The translations under genes and the position numbers were made by a program. From positions 1-64,000 of the forward strand of contig JAQFVV010013365.1 in NCBI GenBank assembly GCA_028023455.1: 64,000 nucleotides of DNA, given 5' to 3'. The DNA comes from Epiperipatus broadwayi (taxonomy: Eukaryota > Onychophora > Udeonychophora > Euonychophora > Peripatidae). Under the pieces are notes generated by a model, which was not told the DNA's origin, made no database searches, and worked only from the letters and a program-made list of their open reading frames with translations. Of this stretch, positions 1-12,500 are shown piece after piece (positions within the stretch are counted from its first letter, which is position 1; the number at the start of each line of letters is the position of its first letter).

Positions 1-612
1 TAAATGTGCTTGCTGTGCTAGTCACTGTTGAGCCAAGCAAATATTGGCTTCCCTCTTCATGTAGGCTTGGTCCAACGGTGGGTTTGTATTTTTTAAATAA
101 AAGTGGTACAAGTTTATTAAAAATGAAGTTCACTGGGTGTGAATCCAGTAGATTCATTCACACTCCAGTTTATGTAATTTGTTACTTTCTCAGTCTGTAT
201 TTTACCCAACCTCTGTGCTCATCCACTAGGTAAGTCCCCTAAACAGACGTCCAAGCTTCCGCATTATGTGTTGGCAAGGGATTGGACTGTGGTTTCTAAT
301 AGATGTGAGCCACATGTTTGATCTTCAGCTTTTTCCATCCAACCTTTCCATTGCTTAGATAAAAAGGAGTACCATGGTCAGTTAGTATGACCCTTTGGCT
401 TCCCCTATCTTAAGAAATTGCAAGGCGTCTAATGCCATGATGGTGTATCTAGCATTAGCTTGAGGTATAGGGTATGGCAGAGCATATTTTTGAAAAGAGG
501 TCATAAGCAACCAACAAGTACTTTTGCTAGTTGAATGGAGGCAAAGGTCCATAGTAGTTGATTGCCAAGATCTCAGTATGTCTATTAGGAATGATGGATT
601 TTGACATTTCAC
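1..612 (-). pseudogene. gypsy integrase core, broken
   Basis: Integrase catalytic-core remnant. Reading down the minus strand, INYYGPLP (near 570-550) matches the family signature D-x-x-G-P-L-P with the first catalytic Asp changed to Asn. A YLLVAYDLFSKYALPYP stretch follows after a frame change. TDHGTPF (near 380) is the second catalytic Asp motif (TDxGxxF), and a THNAEAW stretch (near 270) is a candidate for the region of the catalytic Glu. Several frameshifts and at least one stop interrupt it. The loss of the first Asp means this copy cannot encode an active integrase. It continues directly from the zinc-binding domain upstream at 612-869. Confidence 0.75.
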
Positions 613-869
613 TATAGTTTTGGTTGACCTGGCTTGGCTCTAAGGCACACTATACAAATTCCTCGGCGAATTGCCTCTGGAGGATGTCTTCGTACATACC
701 TAGCCAACAAAACCAATTTTTGATGGTATGCTCTGTTTTCGCAGGCACCATAATGTCCATACAAACAGTGAATATATGTGATCAGTGGGATGTGCAATAC
801 TTCGGTACTACTACCCTCCACTCTTTCTGTATTTTCATCAATCCTATATAATAATACTTGATCCCTCAA
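612..869 (-). pseudogene. gypsy integrase N-terminal zinc-binding (HHCC) domain
   Basis: The 85-residue open segment contains HIPLITYIHCLYGHYGACE, in which H...GHYG fits the histidine half of the HHCC finger, followed by ARYVRRHPPEAIRRGICIVC and ending in C-x-x-C (CIVC). This finger binds Zn and helps integrase multimerise on LTR ends. It sits between RNase H (upstream, higher coordinates) and the integrase core, as in gypsy elements. The open segment is short and bounded by decay. Upstream, a further stretch to about 1070 holds the RNase H-integrase linker with no clear motif. Confidence 0.75.
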
Positions 870-1073
870 TTGCTATAAAGTAAGATTTACATGTGTGTTC
901 AAAACCTCTTCATCTTTCAAACTTCTTATAATAGGGCCTAGTCTCTGATCCATAAGTTGTAACTGGATAACATTTCCAATCCATCCTCTACATTGCTATC
1001 AATGCTTGCCTCGATATTTGTGATGTATGCTTTCCTCTATAGATAGATGGTTCCATTCCGACTCACATGGATT

Positions 1074-1364
1074 TCAACTGAGTGCATCAGCTATGACATT
1101 CTTGGATCCTTTTACAGTACTATATAGTGTAGTTAAATTCCTGTAACAGCAAACTCCACCTAATAAGCGAGCATTTGTTAAATAGCTGTGATTTAGGAAT
1201 TGGAGGCTACATGATCTGTGATCACAATTACCTCCGATCCGAGAAGTAGTTGTCGGAACTTTTGAAAAGCCCCACACTATAGCTAATGCCTCCTTCTCTG
1301 TCATGGTATATTTAATTTCAGGGCCTTTCAGAAGTGGGCTTATAAAATAGAGGACCCTGGACAT
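1074..1364 (-). pseudogene. gypsy RNase H domain
   Basis: The 96-residue segment contains KYTMTEKEALAIVWGFSKV, the retrotransposon RNase H signature (Y-x-x-T-E-K/R-E-x-L-A-I-V) with the catalytic Glu in TEKE. The segment ends SKNVIADALS, matching the end-of-domain motif N-x-x-A-D-x-L-S seen at the boundary with the linker to integrase. The middle is garbled by frameshift, so the conserved second half of the domain is lost. RNase H removes the RNA strand of the RNA:DNA hybrid during reverse transcription. Confidence 0.8.
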
Positions 1365-2530
1365 CCGTCTGCCTGTATTTGAGATAATGTTACCCCCAAT
1401 CCATAACCGCTGCTATCCGTTTGGACCACAAAGAGTTTGTCAAAATCAGAGAAGGCCAGCATAACCTGTTCCAAAAACCCTGCCTTGATTTTCTCAAAAG
1501 CACTATCCTGCTCTTCAGTTCACTTCCATTTTTTTCCTTTCGTATTAGTTTCAATAATGGCTCCTTATAGCTAGAAAAATTTTGTAGTAAAAACGATGGT
1601 AAAAATTACACAACCCTAGGAATGATCGTATTTGGTTTTTTATTAACAGGTCTAGGGAACTAATTTTGTCTAGGTTAGGCTTCATTCTATTACAACTCAC
1701 AATATGGCCTAAAAATACCACCTGGTTAAAAACTAATGTACTTTTTTAAAGTTAAATCTTAATCCCTTTTTGTGAAGCATTCCTGAAAAACATAATTAAA
1801 TGTTGAAGATGCTCTTCAACTGATGTGGAAGCCGATGATTACATCATCCACATATATAGTCATAATTTGCTTAACTTCAGGAGATAAGGTTCTATCCAGG
1901 CATCGGATGAGACTGGCTCCACTATTTATCAATCCAAACGGCATCCTATTAAACTGGTATGTGTAACCCTCATACCTAAAGGCAGTGTATTAACGATCAT
2001 CCCGGGGTGAAGCTCGATCTGCCAATAACTTGAGGTTAGATCAAAGGTGGAAAACACCTTCTTATTTCCAAATCTTACGAACAAGTTGTGTATGGGCGGT
2101 GGAATGTTCCGTCAGGAACAGTAATCTTGTTTAGTTGCCGGGCATCCAAACAAAATCTCATCGACCGATCTTTCTTCTTCACCGTTAAAATTGGATTACA
2201 ATACGGTGAAGAACATTTGGAAATAATTCCCCACTCTAACATTTTGCTAAGTTGTTTTGAAATTTCCTGCTTATACTGATAAGGTATAGGATACGATCTG
2301 GATTGAAATGGCTGATCAGTCATCAATTTAATCCTTTGCTGGAAACCCTCAATAACTCCTGGAATTTCTGAAAAAATGGGATTGAATTGATAAATTAGAG
2401 AACATAACTCTTTCACATCCTTGCCTTTGAGTAGATTTGATTCTGCAAGTTTAGTGTCAACCAATGATTCTGGTAAACTAGATAATATGCATTTTACCTC
2501 AGAAAGACCATACCTTGTAGGTAATGTCAT
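1365..2530 (-). pseudogene. gypsy reverse transcriptase, frameshifted
   Basis: The first 151 residues (2530-2075) are well kept: the pre-RT stretch LCSLIYQFNPIFSEIPG, then YPIPYQYKQEISKQLSKML, EWGIISKCSSPYCNPILTV, KKKDRSMRFCLDARQLNKIT. These are RT fingers motifs 1 and 2 of the gypsy family (E-x-G-I-I-x-x-S-x-S-P; R-x-C-x-D-x-R-x-L-N). The frame breaks at about 2075. Fragments of motif A/B are readable below (YWQIELHPG, near 2020), and the catalytic YVDD box is present as TIYVDDVI at about 1840-1857. The region from 1800 to 1365 holds thumb-like decayed sequence. Both YVDD Asp codons survive but the frame does not. Confidence 0.85.
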
Positions 2531-2679
2531 TTCTAAGGTATCCTCATTTATTTTTATAATCCTATTTGAGAAATCAACAATACAGAGAGTTCATCTGCAA
2601 GAAGTCTGCCCCTAAGATTACATCATGAATTAATCCATTTAGTACCCAGATCTGTTTTTGTTCCAACTTTGCCTTCCTA

Positions 2680-2916
2680 CTATTGGCCATTGTCACTTGC
2701 ATAGACTTTTAAAGGTAACATTTTAATCGTCGGATTTTTACTCAGTATCCTTTTATAAAATTGATCAGAAATGACCAGAATTTGACTACCGGAGTCCAAT
2801 AGCTTAACTTGCAAATTCTCACACAGCACCTCTATCATAGTGCAACTTTGTTGAGCATAATTTGGCACTCCATCGTCCCATGAATATGTCATATTGGTGA
2901 TCTCCCACTTTGTCAA
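2680..2916 (-). pseudogene. gypsy retropepsin-like protease
   Basis: The 78-residue open segment carries CENLQVKLLDSGSQILVIS, matching the retropepsin active-site loop (hydrophobic-hydrophobic-D-S/T-G-S/A) with D-S-G intact. It lies immediately upstream of RT, as expected. The downstream flap and second conserved motif run into 2530-2680, where the frame is interrupted. The enzyme is a homodimeric aspartic protease that cleaves the Gag-Pol polyprotein. The assignment rests on the DSG motif and position. Confidence 0.7.
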
Positions 2917-2960
2917 GTCTTTTGTTTCTCAGAGTATTTATGGTTTCTTGAGATGAAAAA

Positions 2961-4387
2961 CTAGGCCTCAACCATCCACTGATCATAGGTTTGTTTCTCA
3001 GTCAGGCACAGGTAAAGCAAATTCATCTCCTGTACCTCAGCAAATGTTTTAGAAGCAACTATGCTCTCCCCATACTGATCTTGAGTTCCTAGATCATCCC
3101 TTGAGGTCTGACTCATGAAAATTTCATTATTTGATTTCTTCCAACTCCCATCAATTCCTTCATTTCCTTTCAAAGCTTGCCTAGCTGACTTTACATTCAA
3201 CTGACACATCTGGATGTCCCCAGATTGTGATTTACGTTGTAGGACCTCATTAAAAAAATTCAATCTCTCATGTGTTTCATTAGTAGACTCAATTAACTTC
3301 TGAAGGGTGGTCTTCCCAATCATTGTATCAGTTTCCATGGAAGTTGCCTTATCCCGAGATCCAAGAGTCTCTTCACGGCTTTGTTTTCAGCATTGTGAGT
3401 CATGGAAATATTGTTCAACTTTGCTTTGACCATCTCAAGCTCAGCTTGTAATTCTTCCCTAAAAATGTTCTGCTTACTCCACACCTCTTTATTTATGACC
3501 TCTTGTGTCTGATAACCTTGTTTGATCTCTTGGTCAATATGAACAGTAATATGTTCAGCAAATTCATTGGCACGCTCTTGACACAGTACTTTCTTCTTCA
3601 ACTCTGCCTTACTTCATAATTATCAGTTCACATTTCCCCCACATCCTGGAGCAACTGTCCTACTCTTTTGGATAGTCGGGTGTTGACTTCCTGAATCCTC
3701 ACCTCCAATTTCTCTTCAATTCCGACTAATCCCTTCCTCATGTCTTCTTGAAATCGAGATATATACCCTTTTAAACCTACCTCAACTTGTTTGACATCGG
3801 CTCTTGTTGCCATGTTGTCCAACCTACTATTTAAATCTCCTTTGAAATCATTAATTTGTTTATACATCTCATTTCCCATATTGGCCATATTTGACTCCAA
3901 CTTAGACTCGAATCTCGATTCCATGTTGGTCATATTTGATTCTAACTTTCGATTCCATGTTGGCCATATTTGACTCTAACTTAGACTCGAATCTCAATTC
4001 CATGTTGGCCATATTTGATTCCAACTTAGACTCGAATCTCGATTCCATGTTGGCCATATTTGTTCCCAGAGCAGTCATCTTTAGCATCATCTCCCGCAGG
4101 ATTTGTAATGTGATGGATTCGCTTTCACTAGATGGCATCAATTGATCCCCTAATATAGGAATCGCTTTTTGGTAAGGGGTCTCTGGGATTTGAATCATTG
4201 TTTGTTTCTCCTCTAATGATTGAATATGTTGATGCATTTCTTCTGCAGGTTCCTTAAATGCTTGTTGGCACACCAATCTTTCTTCTATACTTGTGTCCGT
4301 ATCTAAATTTTCACCCTTTTGATTTACTTGTGTCTCATCAACTCTTTTATCCATCTTTAAAATGATCTGGCCACTTCTTAATAGCAT
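2961..4387 (-). pseudogene. gypsy Gag-like coiled-coil region, three frames
   Basis: Three open segments (4387-3902, 3933-3628, 3601-2961) read as one protein broken by frameshifts. The N-terminus (MLLRSGQIILKMDKRVDE) is probably the start of the polyprotein: the Met at 4387 follows the A/T-rich leader and nothing similar precedes it. The sequence is rich in Glu, Lys, Gln and Asn with Met/Leu/Ile at heptad-like spacing (for example GYISRFQEDMRKGLVGIEEK), so a coiled coil is expected. A 15-residue unit ending in FESKLES is repeated (separate entry). No capsid or CCHC motif was recognised. Position upstream of the protease supports the Gag assignment; sequence similarity to a known capsid does not. 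Confidence 0.6.
3875..4060 (-). repeat. 45-bp in-frame tandem repeat in the Gag-like region
   Basis: Four units of about 45 bp encode a 15-residue block close to NMANMESRFESKLES. One unit has lost about 20 bp, which shifts the frame and breaks the protein. The whole-codon period indicates that the expansion occurred while the gene was still under coding constraint. Confidence 0.85.
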
Positions 4388-4390
4388 AAA

Positions 4391-5740
4391 GGCAGATATG
4401 TCAATATAATCATTATGAGATGAAATATTCCCTTATTTATTGCTTCTACAAAATTACTATATTTTTTTACAATATGGATATTTGTTGTGTGGTCTCAGCT
4501 TCCCCTTCTAGTTCTCTGAAGATGATGAAACGAAAACAAAAAAAATTTTAAACTACCATCACTTGTACACTTACTCAGTCCCAATCTACTTCTACCTACA
4601 AATCGGTTCAACTATCATGATTAAGATACTCATGTCTAATCACTATATATACAATTTTTTATATCACTACTTCACAACCTATAACATTGATGTTAATTCT
4701 TTGATTGCTCACATTTGTCTAATGACTAGATTTCCTTTTAATATATATATGGGCTAAATACTTGTTCAGGCCCCAAAAAATTGCATGCCAAAAATGTAAT
4801 AGACCGAAAATATGCTATCAACAGTCCTTTAAGAATAAGCTATATATTTAGGTTATATACTCATCCATTTCTCTAAAGATCTGACAGATACTGACAGTCA
4901 AAAGAATGATTAGCATTTCACAATTTAGAGATAGATAAAAGAACCTACTCACTGCACTTAAAGTATATAATGTTTCATGATTACTCAGATGATCATCACA
5001 TTTCAGTCACTCTAAGCTACTGCAACCCATTATAGTTTTCTGCTAACACTATTGCACTGCCCTGCTTACATCCAAGTCTTAGGGGCTACTATTTATAAAA
5101 TATTGCCTTGCTCATCTTTCGGAGTCTTAGAGGCTAATATTATACATATATCAAAAAGAACTATGCCTTGCTCTCTCTGGAGTCTTAGAGGCAAAATCAT
5201 GGCAGGACTATTGTTAACTGCTTCATGATAAATAATAACTAATAACATAATTTGGGTTGGAGCAGTGAATGAGATCAATCAGTCACAAGTGACATGAATA
5301 CATCACATCCTCAAGACAATGACAAAAATTCCCCATCCATCATCAATACTTGCAATAGAACCAACCAGACTCCAACAATCAAAATCCAATCTAACTTTCA
5401 AAATCCTAGATTTTCTACAACACAAATTTTCCAAATATGGATAAAATTACTACTCTACAATTTAATACCATCAATATAATTCTAAATTGAAACTAAGCTG
5501 TTTGATAACTGTATTTATTTCTCATCAAAAAAAAATGCAATAACAGTAACCATCATCATCTAAACATAAGGCCAATATATTTCTTTATATATAAAAAAAA
5601 TTTACACACACAAAAAAAAAATGCTTCACTTTTTTTAAAACTATATATCTCTCAAGTATGTGGTGTATTTCAAACCCTAATTAGCTTATTTCGGGCTGAC
5701 GTTGGGTGCCAAAAATGTAACGGAACGACGACCCACCCTC
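4391..5740 (-). other. leader/LTR remnants of gypsy-type elements
   Basis: No gene. On the minus strand, two places read TTACATTTTTGGCA: near 4791-4778 and near 5720-5707. The second continues as CCCAACG, resembling a common gypsy LTR end followed by a tRNA primer-binding site of the TGGCRCCCAACG type. Two same-orientation junctions suggest two LTR elements or a nested fragment. Outer LTR ends could not be defined. Around 5080-5200 an imperfect direct repeat is built on GGAGTCTTAGAGGC. Confidence 0.4.
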
Positions 5741-8600
5741 AACCATCTACCTAAATCCATCCCACTGCATACACTGAAACAAGAATCTGGCCATCCATGG
5801 AAAATTGGAAAGATCCAGCAACACTACAGCCAAAATGGATCTTTACTACCATTTAACCCCCTTCATTTGGAAAATACTCACAGGATCCACCCAATTTTCA
5901 TGTCAATCCATTAACATTCCCAGAATTCAAACCCAGTCGTAATCTGAGTAGTTACTCTGCTCAGGTATAATTTATAAATATCTATCTAGCCAATGTGGGC
6001 AATGACTTGACATTATGGTTCATATAGTACACTTATTAAGTACCTATTACATGTATATTTCCATATCAAGAGATACATAAATTCAGTGATGTATTGTCAA
6101 CAAATTACATACAACTCTTGATGTAATATCAATTTAAATTAACAAATTTATTTTAACTTAATATAACACATTTAAATATATAAATACACACTTTAAAACT
6201 CCATAAATATGATTCCTACCACTTCCACATAATCTCATCCAAATAAAAAAATAAATAAATACATTAAATAATAATATCATCAACTATGTGTCATTCTTGG
6301 TATACATCGGCATCTACCATTCATGCCATCATATAAAAAGAAATAATTTACAATCATTAATACTATCTAAATAAATGACACTGTTTTTATCTTTTCTTTT
6401 AAAAAAATAAATAAATAAATATATCATCATATTAATATACAAATTATTATTTTGTATATTATTGTTGAATTAATGGGTTCGTTTGTGACTATTATCAGTT
6501 ATGAGAACTGGAATTGCCATCAATTGATTAAATAAATTATATGTACCTATAAGTAATTGTTAGTATATGTCTTGTTAATAAAGGATTAATATGGGTTCTA
6601 TTAATAATTAACTTTAATTATCAAAAAGTAAGTCTTACCTTCATTTATATTCATTTCATCATAGTCTAGTCCATCTCTTTCTTCTAACAGAACCATTTAT
6701 ATATTTTTTTTTTCAAAAATACATTTTACATCATTAAATGCTTACATCTAAATTCTTTCAGTACTTCCAGCTCAAAAAATTCAATGTGGAAGTAACAAAA
6801 ATAAATAAATAAGGAAGAGAAAACCTTATATAATTTATAGCATCAGCATGTCAACCACAACAAACAAACAGTTACATATCAACATCAAATTATGAATGAT
6901 TCTGTAAACATCTTTATCAAACATGAGCATCTTCTTTGGGAATTTTCAGCATCTTTTACTTGCTTCATTCTTTAAAGTAGTGCCTTCAACGATTTATCCA
7001 TCTCCCACAAGCTGACCAAGTCGTTTGGATAATCCTTGATTTAGCAACTTTCACAATTGATATATAAAACTTCACGTAATATTTGGTAGCCATTGTATAC
7101 ATATATATATATGTGATGATGGAAATTCACACATATCGATCGTGTTCATCGCCCTCTTCAAAAACCATCTGAGTTGCCTTGACCTTGCACAACAACTTTT
7201 AGCACACCTGCATCATTCTTACACTAGTATATATATAATTTTTTTCTATATCAGCAGTGAACACGTTATAGCTATATAATAAACAAAACACGATTAAAGT
7301 CAATTTTAATGATAATAAATGTTATTAAGTCTAAATTTTCAACAGTTCTAGAATTATCAAATGCTTGATTACGTGAATAAATATCTCTTCACATATTTTA
7401 TGGTGAAAAGTTCAATATAATTATAAATAAAATAAAAAAAGTCTTGGTGCCTATTATGCTTTAATCAACAGATTATAACTTATTTACTTCTTTAATTTCT
7501 ATAGTTCATATAAGAGTTCAATTCTAATGGAAGCATAGTGATATTTCTCCATTTCAGTTTTTTTTTCTTTCTACATATTTATATCAAATTAAACAACTTA
7601 CAGTTCTATGCATCTTTGTTCTTTCTTTAACTACTTCAGCTTCAAGCCGCCATATTGAACTTTTTAAAATAATGGCCTGAGACACAATTTTCATAATAAC
7701 TTCAGTTTTAATTATGTTAGAACAAAAACAATTACATTGCTAGAAACTAGAAAAATTAAGAAAAACAATAAGCATAAAATAAATAGTGATAACTATATAA
7801 AAAATAAGGAAAAAAAAGAAATTTTCACATTCGAAATAATTATTATTTTATTGTTTGTTCATAATTTGGAAATTAACATTAACTAAAATTCAAAATTCAT
7901 CTTCAGTGATAATTTCTTTCTATTCCTTACAAAATTATCTTTCTAAACATGTATAATATGTCTTACCTGAGATAATCCATAGCTTCACAATCTCCAAACA
8001 AAGTCGGATATGACTTGTTCATTTCTATCTTGTACCCCAAATGTTCTAAATGTCAAAGGCGTCTATAAAGAAAAAGATTCATCCTAATAAAAGATACAAA
8101 AGAAATCATCATAGCAATTGGCTTCTTGTATGTCTAAAACTAGAAATTGTAGGCTACTTTCTATATCACTGATAAAATGAGTTTTATCTCTTCATTTTAT
8201 ATTTTTTGTGTGTACAATAGTGATGTTTATATTCATTGTGATCACCAATGATGTTTATATTCTTTATGCAGTGCACAAGTGATGTTTATATTTTTTATGT
8301 ACAGAAGTGATGCTATCTTGTTATATTTATTGTACCACAGATATAATTTATTTGCATATAGTCTATAGACTTGAAAATAATGTTATGAAACATATAGCAA
8401 AAGCAAAGCATGATCAAGCATAAACATAAACAAGAATCAGAATTGGATTATATGTTTGTGTATGCAATGTCTATCTGTATACATTTGTTTATTAGTCTTA
8501 TAACTCATTGCTTGTAAACCATATAATATAAACATAATTAATGGTTTTCAAAAAGTATACTTTTGAAAATCATTATTTTTATAAAAATAAGAGGATTAGT
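5741..8600. other. A/T-rich non-coding DNA
   Basis: I see no gene. The sequence has short (TAAA)n and (TA)n runs. At about 8215-8310 three imperfect copies of a ~35-bp unit contain GTGATGTTTATATT. Short open frames here have no recognisable motifs. Confidence 0.6.
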
Positions 8601-8608
8601 GTACATAG

Positions 8609-8900
8609 AACTTTAGAAAATTACGATATGAATTATATACTAATAAGTTAATTACGATATGAATTCTATATGAGTAAATATATAATTACAAACTAAATCA
8701 CACTAATTTTTCGATAAATATGAATTCTATGTGAGCATAAATAAATGTATTACAAACTACCTTTAGAAAATTATGATAAATATGAATTCTATACGACCAT
8801 AAATATATAATTACACACACACCAATTTTTCGATAGATATGAATTGTATATGAGCATAAATAAATAAATATATAACTACAAATTAGCACACACTAATTAC
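8609..8900. repeat. ~60-bp minisatellite, about four units
   Basis: Units share GATATGAATTCTATATGAG followed by an A/T stretch and ATTACAAACTA. The GAATTCT motif recurs near 8661, 8722, 8784 and 8841 (last unit GAATTGT), giving a period of 57-62 bp. Non-coding. Confidence 0.8.
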
Positions 8901-8979
8901 AAACTAAAATTAATAAAAAATATATTTTTTCAAAAAATTAAAAAAAAAAATTAAAAAATTTTACTTACGAATAATTACG

Positions 8980-9320
8980 TTCTTAGTCTGTTGTAAGCCT
9001 TGTTTGAGAATAATACCGAAGAAAACTTCACTTGCAGCCGTAAAACATTTTATGTCTTTTATCGTTTCGTGATAAGTACAAAAATTACCAAAAAAACAAA
9101 AAAATTAAATACTGTGGTTGATTAAAAAATTCGCCAAAAATCTAAATTTCGACCGATTTTTTTGAAATAAAGATCGTTTGAAAGCTAACATATATAGCTA
9201 AAAACGGCCATATTTTCTTCGACGTCATCATTATACTTTTTATGTCAGCAAAGAAAGAAAATAGCACATCATCAAATGAGCACCGAAGGGCGCAAATGAC
9301 GCCGACAAACCGGAAGTAAT
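8980..9320. other. less A/T-rich unassigned block
   Basis: A stretch with several CpG dinucleotides stands out from the flanks (for example GACGTCATC, ACGCCGAC, AAACGGCC). A 123-codon minus-strand open frame covers 9142-9513 but is hydrophobic and low in complexity, with no motif I recognise. It could be part of an old transposon or a conserved element. Not called as a gene. Confidence 0.3.
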
Positions 9321-9519
9321 TTAAAATTATACGTATGAATAAAATTTGTATCATAACTTGGGTTAGCATTAAGTTAAATGTAAGATGGTAAGTGTAACTT
9401 CTGATAACTGGCCTATAATTAGAATAGGTTATCCCATTAAAGACCATAAATAAAGTAAATGTAGTAGAAATAAATTTAATATTTTGCGTATTGCATATGA
9501 TGGGATTAATCATTTAAAA

Positions 9520-12500
9520 AAAAAAAAAAAAATAGTTAGTCAATAATTTTGAATAAAAGCTTCTACAAGGTTACCAAAATGTAATAAACAATGTATTGGT
9601 AATGAAATGTACTTTTAGTTAATCAATCCATATGATTGCATACAGGAGAAGTAGTAACCTCTAGTCCATAACCAAAAGAGTATACAGATCAATGTCAGTT
9701 ATATTTTATAATTTTGTATTACTATGGGATTATTGAATAAATGTTCATATATTTTTTTTTGTGATAATAATAAATTATAGTCTTGTTGAAATTTGTTGTA
9801 GATTCATTTTTTTTGTTTTTATAAGCTAAATATAAGTGTTTGCACAATATTTGCAAAACCTTTTCTTGAGTCCGAAATCATTCCAAATTCTTAAAAACTT
9901 AATATACCAGATAAATAAAGTTAAGCAGATCGGAAGATGTCATTATATTTTAGTTTAATGATAATTATTTATGGAGTTGAAAACTTAAGACTAAACATTC
10001 ACCTTTGTGTAAAAAAAAAAAAAAAAAAAAAATGAATTTATTCCCAAACCATTAACTTTGGTTGCACATTATTCCATTCCCATTTAGTTAAATTGTCTAA
10101 GTAATAATTCTTAGTTATATTATTGTGTTGTCATGGATGATGGAAGGACACAAAAAGCACCCTTGTCTTTTTATTATTCTGACTGAGATTCTGAAAAAAA
10201 AAAAAGGCTGTGTTATTCAAAATTATACGTCATTATTGAATAGAATTATCATCTCTTTAAATAATATAGCAGTGGATATGAGAGATGAAGACACATTGAA
10301 TTTAAGTAAAATAAATGTTTCCTATAGCCGACCAGAATGCCAGTCATATGCGACAACACAATACTGCCGAGCATTTTCTTACATGAAACAAAGAACCCTG
10401 AGATTAATATTATTATAATTATTCTTTAAATTAATAAGTGATCAATTATTGTTGTTATTACAATCGTGGCATGGCTTAAGAGAATTGAATGTACAATTGT
10501 ATTATATGAAAAGTATTTTAGATCATATTGGAAAATTAATGGATATGTTGCTTTATTTTGGTTGCCTTAACAACAAGTGCAAATAAACTAAACTAAATAT
10601 TAATACTGGGTTAGAATATATATTATAACTTACACTCCCCTCACCGCTCCTATACATTACATGAGCGAAATGCCCAGGTGCCAGTTCTATTAATGAATAG
10701 AACAATATAACAAAAGATATAATAAAATTATTACTGAGATTCTATATTTGAGTTTATGTTCAGCTCAGCTCAGTGGGGGGCTATAGGCAGTTCATAAGAT
10801 ATATGATAATAAATGAATAAAAGAAGAAATATTACAAAATATTCAATAAAATGTAAATTCCTTTCTTAATTAATTGTATGATAAAGAATCATAATGTTTA
10901 CTTAGTACAGTCTATTAAAAATATATTTTAAACTTAATTTCTTCCTTCATCCAAGTATAACATATATCAGCTTGCTATAATTATACTCTTAACAATTCTA
11001 TGACTTGGCATATTATAATCTAAACATCTACTTAAATGCCAATCAAGAAATAAACAATAAGATCTCAGGGAATTTAACAAACACAGTTGAATTAAATAAA
11101 CTACATTGGCCCATAAGTTATAAAGTATGATAAAATATAAGAAAACAAATTGACTAAATATTTTACTGTGTTTCAATAATAAGATAATGACAGAGATAGG
11201 GTATTTTAATCTCATATCATCATCTCACAAATATACTGACCTGACAACCTTTCTAATACGTTTATCAAGTGGCAAATACTCTTTATAATGTTTGGATTAA
11301 GAAATACAATATTGTCAGACACTAGCAAATTTAATATTATAACTCTAAAATAATATATCTGTTTTATAATAGATTTATGAAATGTGGAGATGTTGAAATG
11401 GAAATACGAATGTACACAAGAATAACTCAAGACACAGTTCTTAAGATTTTAAATAACTAAACAAATCATTTATTATAACAAATAAAATAAACTTGGTTAA
11501 CATGATATTTACAAATGGACTATTTGTTTTATAGATTTTAATTATTAAATAAACTTCGACCATCAGTTTTGGATTGTCCCTACTATCAAAACAAATTAAT
11601 AACAAAACTTAAATATCCTGACTTTGAACACATACTTTGCCTACATATTTCATCTATATGACAATAAATAAATAACATGTTATATTATTAGAACAAACAA
11701 ACAAATACTTTTGAGAGGATATTACTCTTGATTAACAAATAAATCAAATTACTTATATTTGGCTTTCAGCAAAGTAACTTTCTCTAATTGACTAATAATC
11801 ACTTTCAATTATGTATACCTTTCATTTATAGCAACAAAATCATGTTTATTCTGATGATTTGATGATTGATAACTTTTATTTAAATAAATACACTGTATTT
11901 TAAAATATTTATTTTCTGTTTTAATCTTAATACTTTATGCTTCTATTAAATGAATATAATGTATTTCAAAGAAACATTTATTCCTCATTTTAATTTCAAT
12001 AATTCTATATTTTATATACGCGATATTATTTATATTATGCGTGGTTGTGCACGTTCAAGCAGCAATAATATAAAACAATCTTTCCTATAAACTCTCCATT
12101 CATTAAGAAAATATCATACAATTATTTTATTTCGAACAATGTCGTAATTCATCAATAAAATTTGACACTAATATTACATCCAGAATTAATCTAACAATTT
12201 ATCTAGCCACATATTAATGAACACAAAGCTATATTTTCATGATTTTACATACTATACATTATAAAGGGAATCTACATGAGGAGCAGATAACTCTTACCGA
12301 ACACTTCTACAATAATTCATTACCAAGAATCCAAAAAAAACATCACATAACTTCCTAAACATCATTTAATCATATTTCAACAATAACTCATCTACTTCTA
12401 AATACATTATTGGTGGGGATTTAATTCCTCATTATTAGGGCCATAAGAACATCACTTCAAAAAAAATATCATTAATCATACGCATATAAAATAAAATAGG

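Larger units (their letters stand above)
1..4390 (-). mobile_element. Ty3/gypsy LTR retrotransposon, partial and decayed
   Basis: On the minus strand, retroelement segments run in gypsy order: coiled-coil Gag-like region (about 4390-2960), retropepsin (about 2916-2680), RT (about 2530-1365), RNase H (about 1364-1074), then integrase zinc finger and core (869 to the window edge). Integrase after RNase H is the Ty3/gypsy arrangement and excludes Copia. Frameshifts and stops separate the segments, so this is a dead copy. Its 3' end lies outside the window. No CCHC zinc knuckle and no clear capsid domain are visible between the coiled coil and the protease, so part of Gag may be deleted or too decayed to see. 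Seen: domain motifs and order. Known: gypsy gene order. Inferred: a single insertion. Confidence 0.9.

Noticed and set aside
9142-9513. 123-codon minus-strand hydrophobic open frame
   Set aside because: Low-complexity Ile/Phe-rich translation of A/T-rich DNA, with no conserved pattern. It could resemble a membrane protein only by composition.
10125-10418. 97-codon plus-strand open frame
   Set aside because: No motif, no similarity I recognise, no flanking gene context; the length is common by chance in A/T-rich DNA.
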